Source of the DNA: Paenibacillus assamensis DSM 18201 | GTDB taxonomy: Bacteria; Bacillota; Bacilli; Paenibacillales; Paenibacillaceae | Assembly (NCBI RefSeq): GCF_000422445.1 | Contig: NZ_AULU01000017.1 | Coordinates: 46,160-110,159, forward strand | Length of the DNA: 64,000 nt | Direction of reading: 5' to 3' | Shown here: positions 63,971-64,000 of the stretch, piece after piece | Position numbering within the stretch: position 1 is the stretch's first letter | Layout of the letters: every line of letters begins with the position of its first letter | Notes under the pieces: generated by a model | What the model saw: the letters and a program-made list of their open reading frames with translations, nothing else | The model's database searches: none | What the model was told of the DNA's origin: nothing | Position numbers and translations under genes: made by a program

Positions 63971-64000
63971 GGATAAGCCCTCGACCGATTAGTATTCGTC
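63971..64000 (-). rRNA. 23S ribosomal RNA, 3' end
   Basis: The minus strand reads GACGAATACTAATCGGTCGA and ends GGGCTTATCC, the conserved 3' terminus of 23S rRNA. The rest lies beyond the window. The 159-bp spacer to 5S holds no tRNA that I can see. Confidence 0.9.

Noticed and set aside
1..64000. Insertion sequences, prophage or integrative element
   Set aside because: No transposase, integrase or terminal inverted repeat pair was recognised; the pullulanase insertion shows no visible mobile-element boundary.

Overview
The window looks like chromosomal DNA of a Paenibacillus-type Firmicute. The grounds are the gene content (Bacillus-type purine operon order, DUF3048 and YerC-type neighbours, MsmX-style sugar ABC operons without an ATPase), strong AGGAGG ribosome binding sites, frequent GTG/TTG starts, guanine riboswitches and many stem-T-run terminators. 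I see no transposase, integrase, phage gene or CRISPR array. Species was not determined.

Layout. 1-7.6 kb: small unlinked genes (nucleoside hydrolase end, cupin, DJ-1/PfpI protein, WYL regulator, DNA alkylation repair protein, two AT-rich orphans, DUF4256, a frameshifted small lipoprotein, Dus, HesB-like protein). 7.7-12.2 kb: an HTH-desulfoferrodoxin fusion regulator followed by an assimilatory nitrite reductase operon, nirB-nirD-nirC, preceded by a promoter and a Rex/Fnr-type palindrome. 12.3-18.9 kb: a carbohydrate ABC importer with an HlyD-like adaptor, divergent from a two-component system, with tandem 11-bp repeats between them. 19-20.7 kb: an SF0329-like protein and an AAA ATPase. 20.8-30.9 kb: RlmCD-type methyltransferase, DagK, sirohydrochlorin chelatase, YerC, YqfQ-like protein, DUF47-Pit phosphate uptake pair, YerB-like lipoprotein, alpha/beta hydrolase.

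31.9-54.8 kb: the complete IMP pathway on the minus strand, purE-K-B-C and then purS-Q-L-F-M-N-H-D. The two halves are separated by one 6.8-kb gene for a secreted amylopullulanase with two GH13 catalytic domains. Each half has its own PurR-box pair, sigma-A promoter, guanine riboswitch aptamer and intrinsic terminator, so the inserted gene does not break purine control. The pullulanase has its own LacI/CcpA-type operators and terminator. From pur to rlmCD the order resembles B. subtilis pur-yerB-yerC-dagK-yefA.

54.9-58 kb: universal stress protein, DUF1294 membrane protein, monofunctional transglycosylase, and a WrbA-like flavodoxin whose frame runs on, past a single TAG, into a 108-codon glutamine-rich tail ending just before the terminator. 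58.4-63.5 kb: a nucleoside-salvage operon (GNAT, ribokinase, nucleoside hydrolase, DcuC-family carrier) with a consensus promoter and a LacI-type operator, and its probable LacI repressor. The right end holds 5S rRNA and the 3' end of 23S rRNA on the minus strand.

The most notable items are the amber-interrupted Q-rich extension of the WrbA-like protein, the duplicated purine control region around an inserted amylopullulanase, the redox-type HTH-Dx-SOR regulator at the nitrite reductase operon, and the adaptor-containing ABC cluster with an apparent response-regulator site array. All functions are inferred from sequence reading alone.
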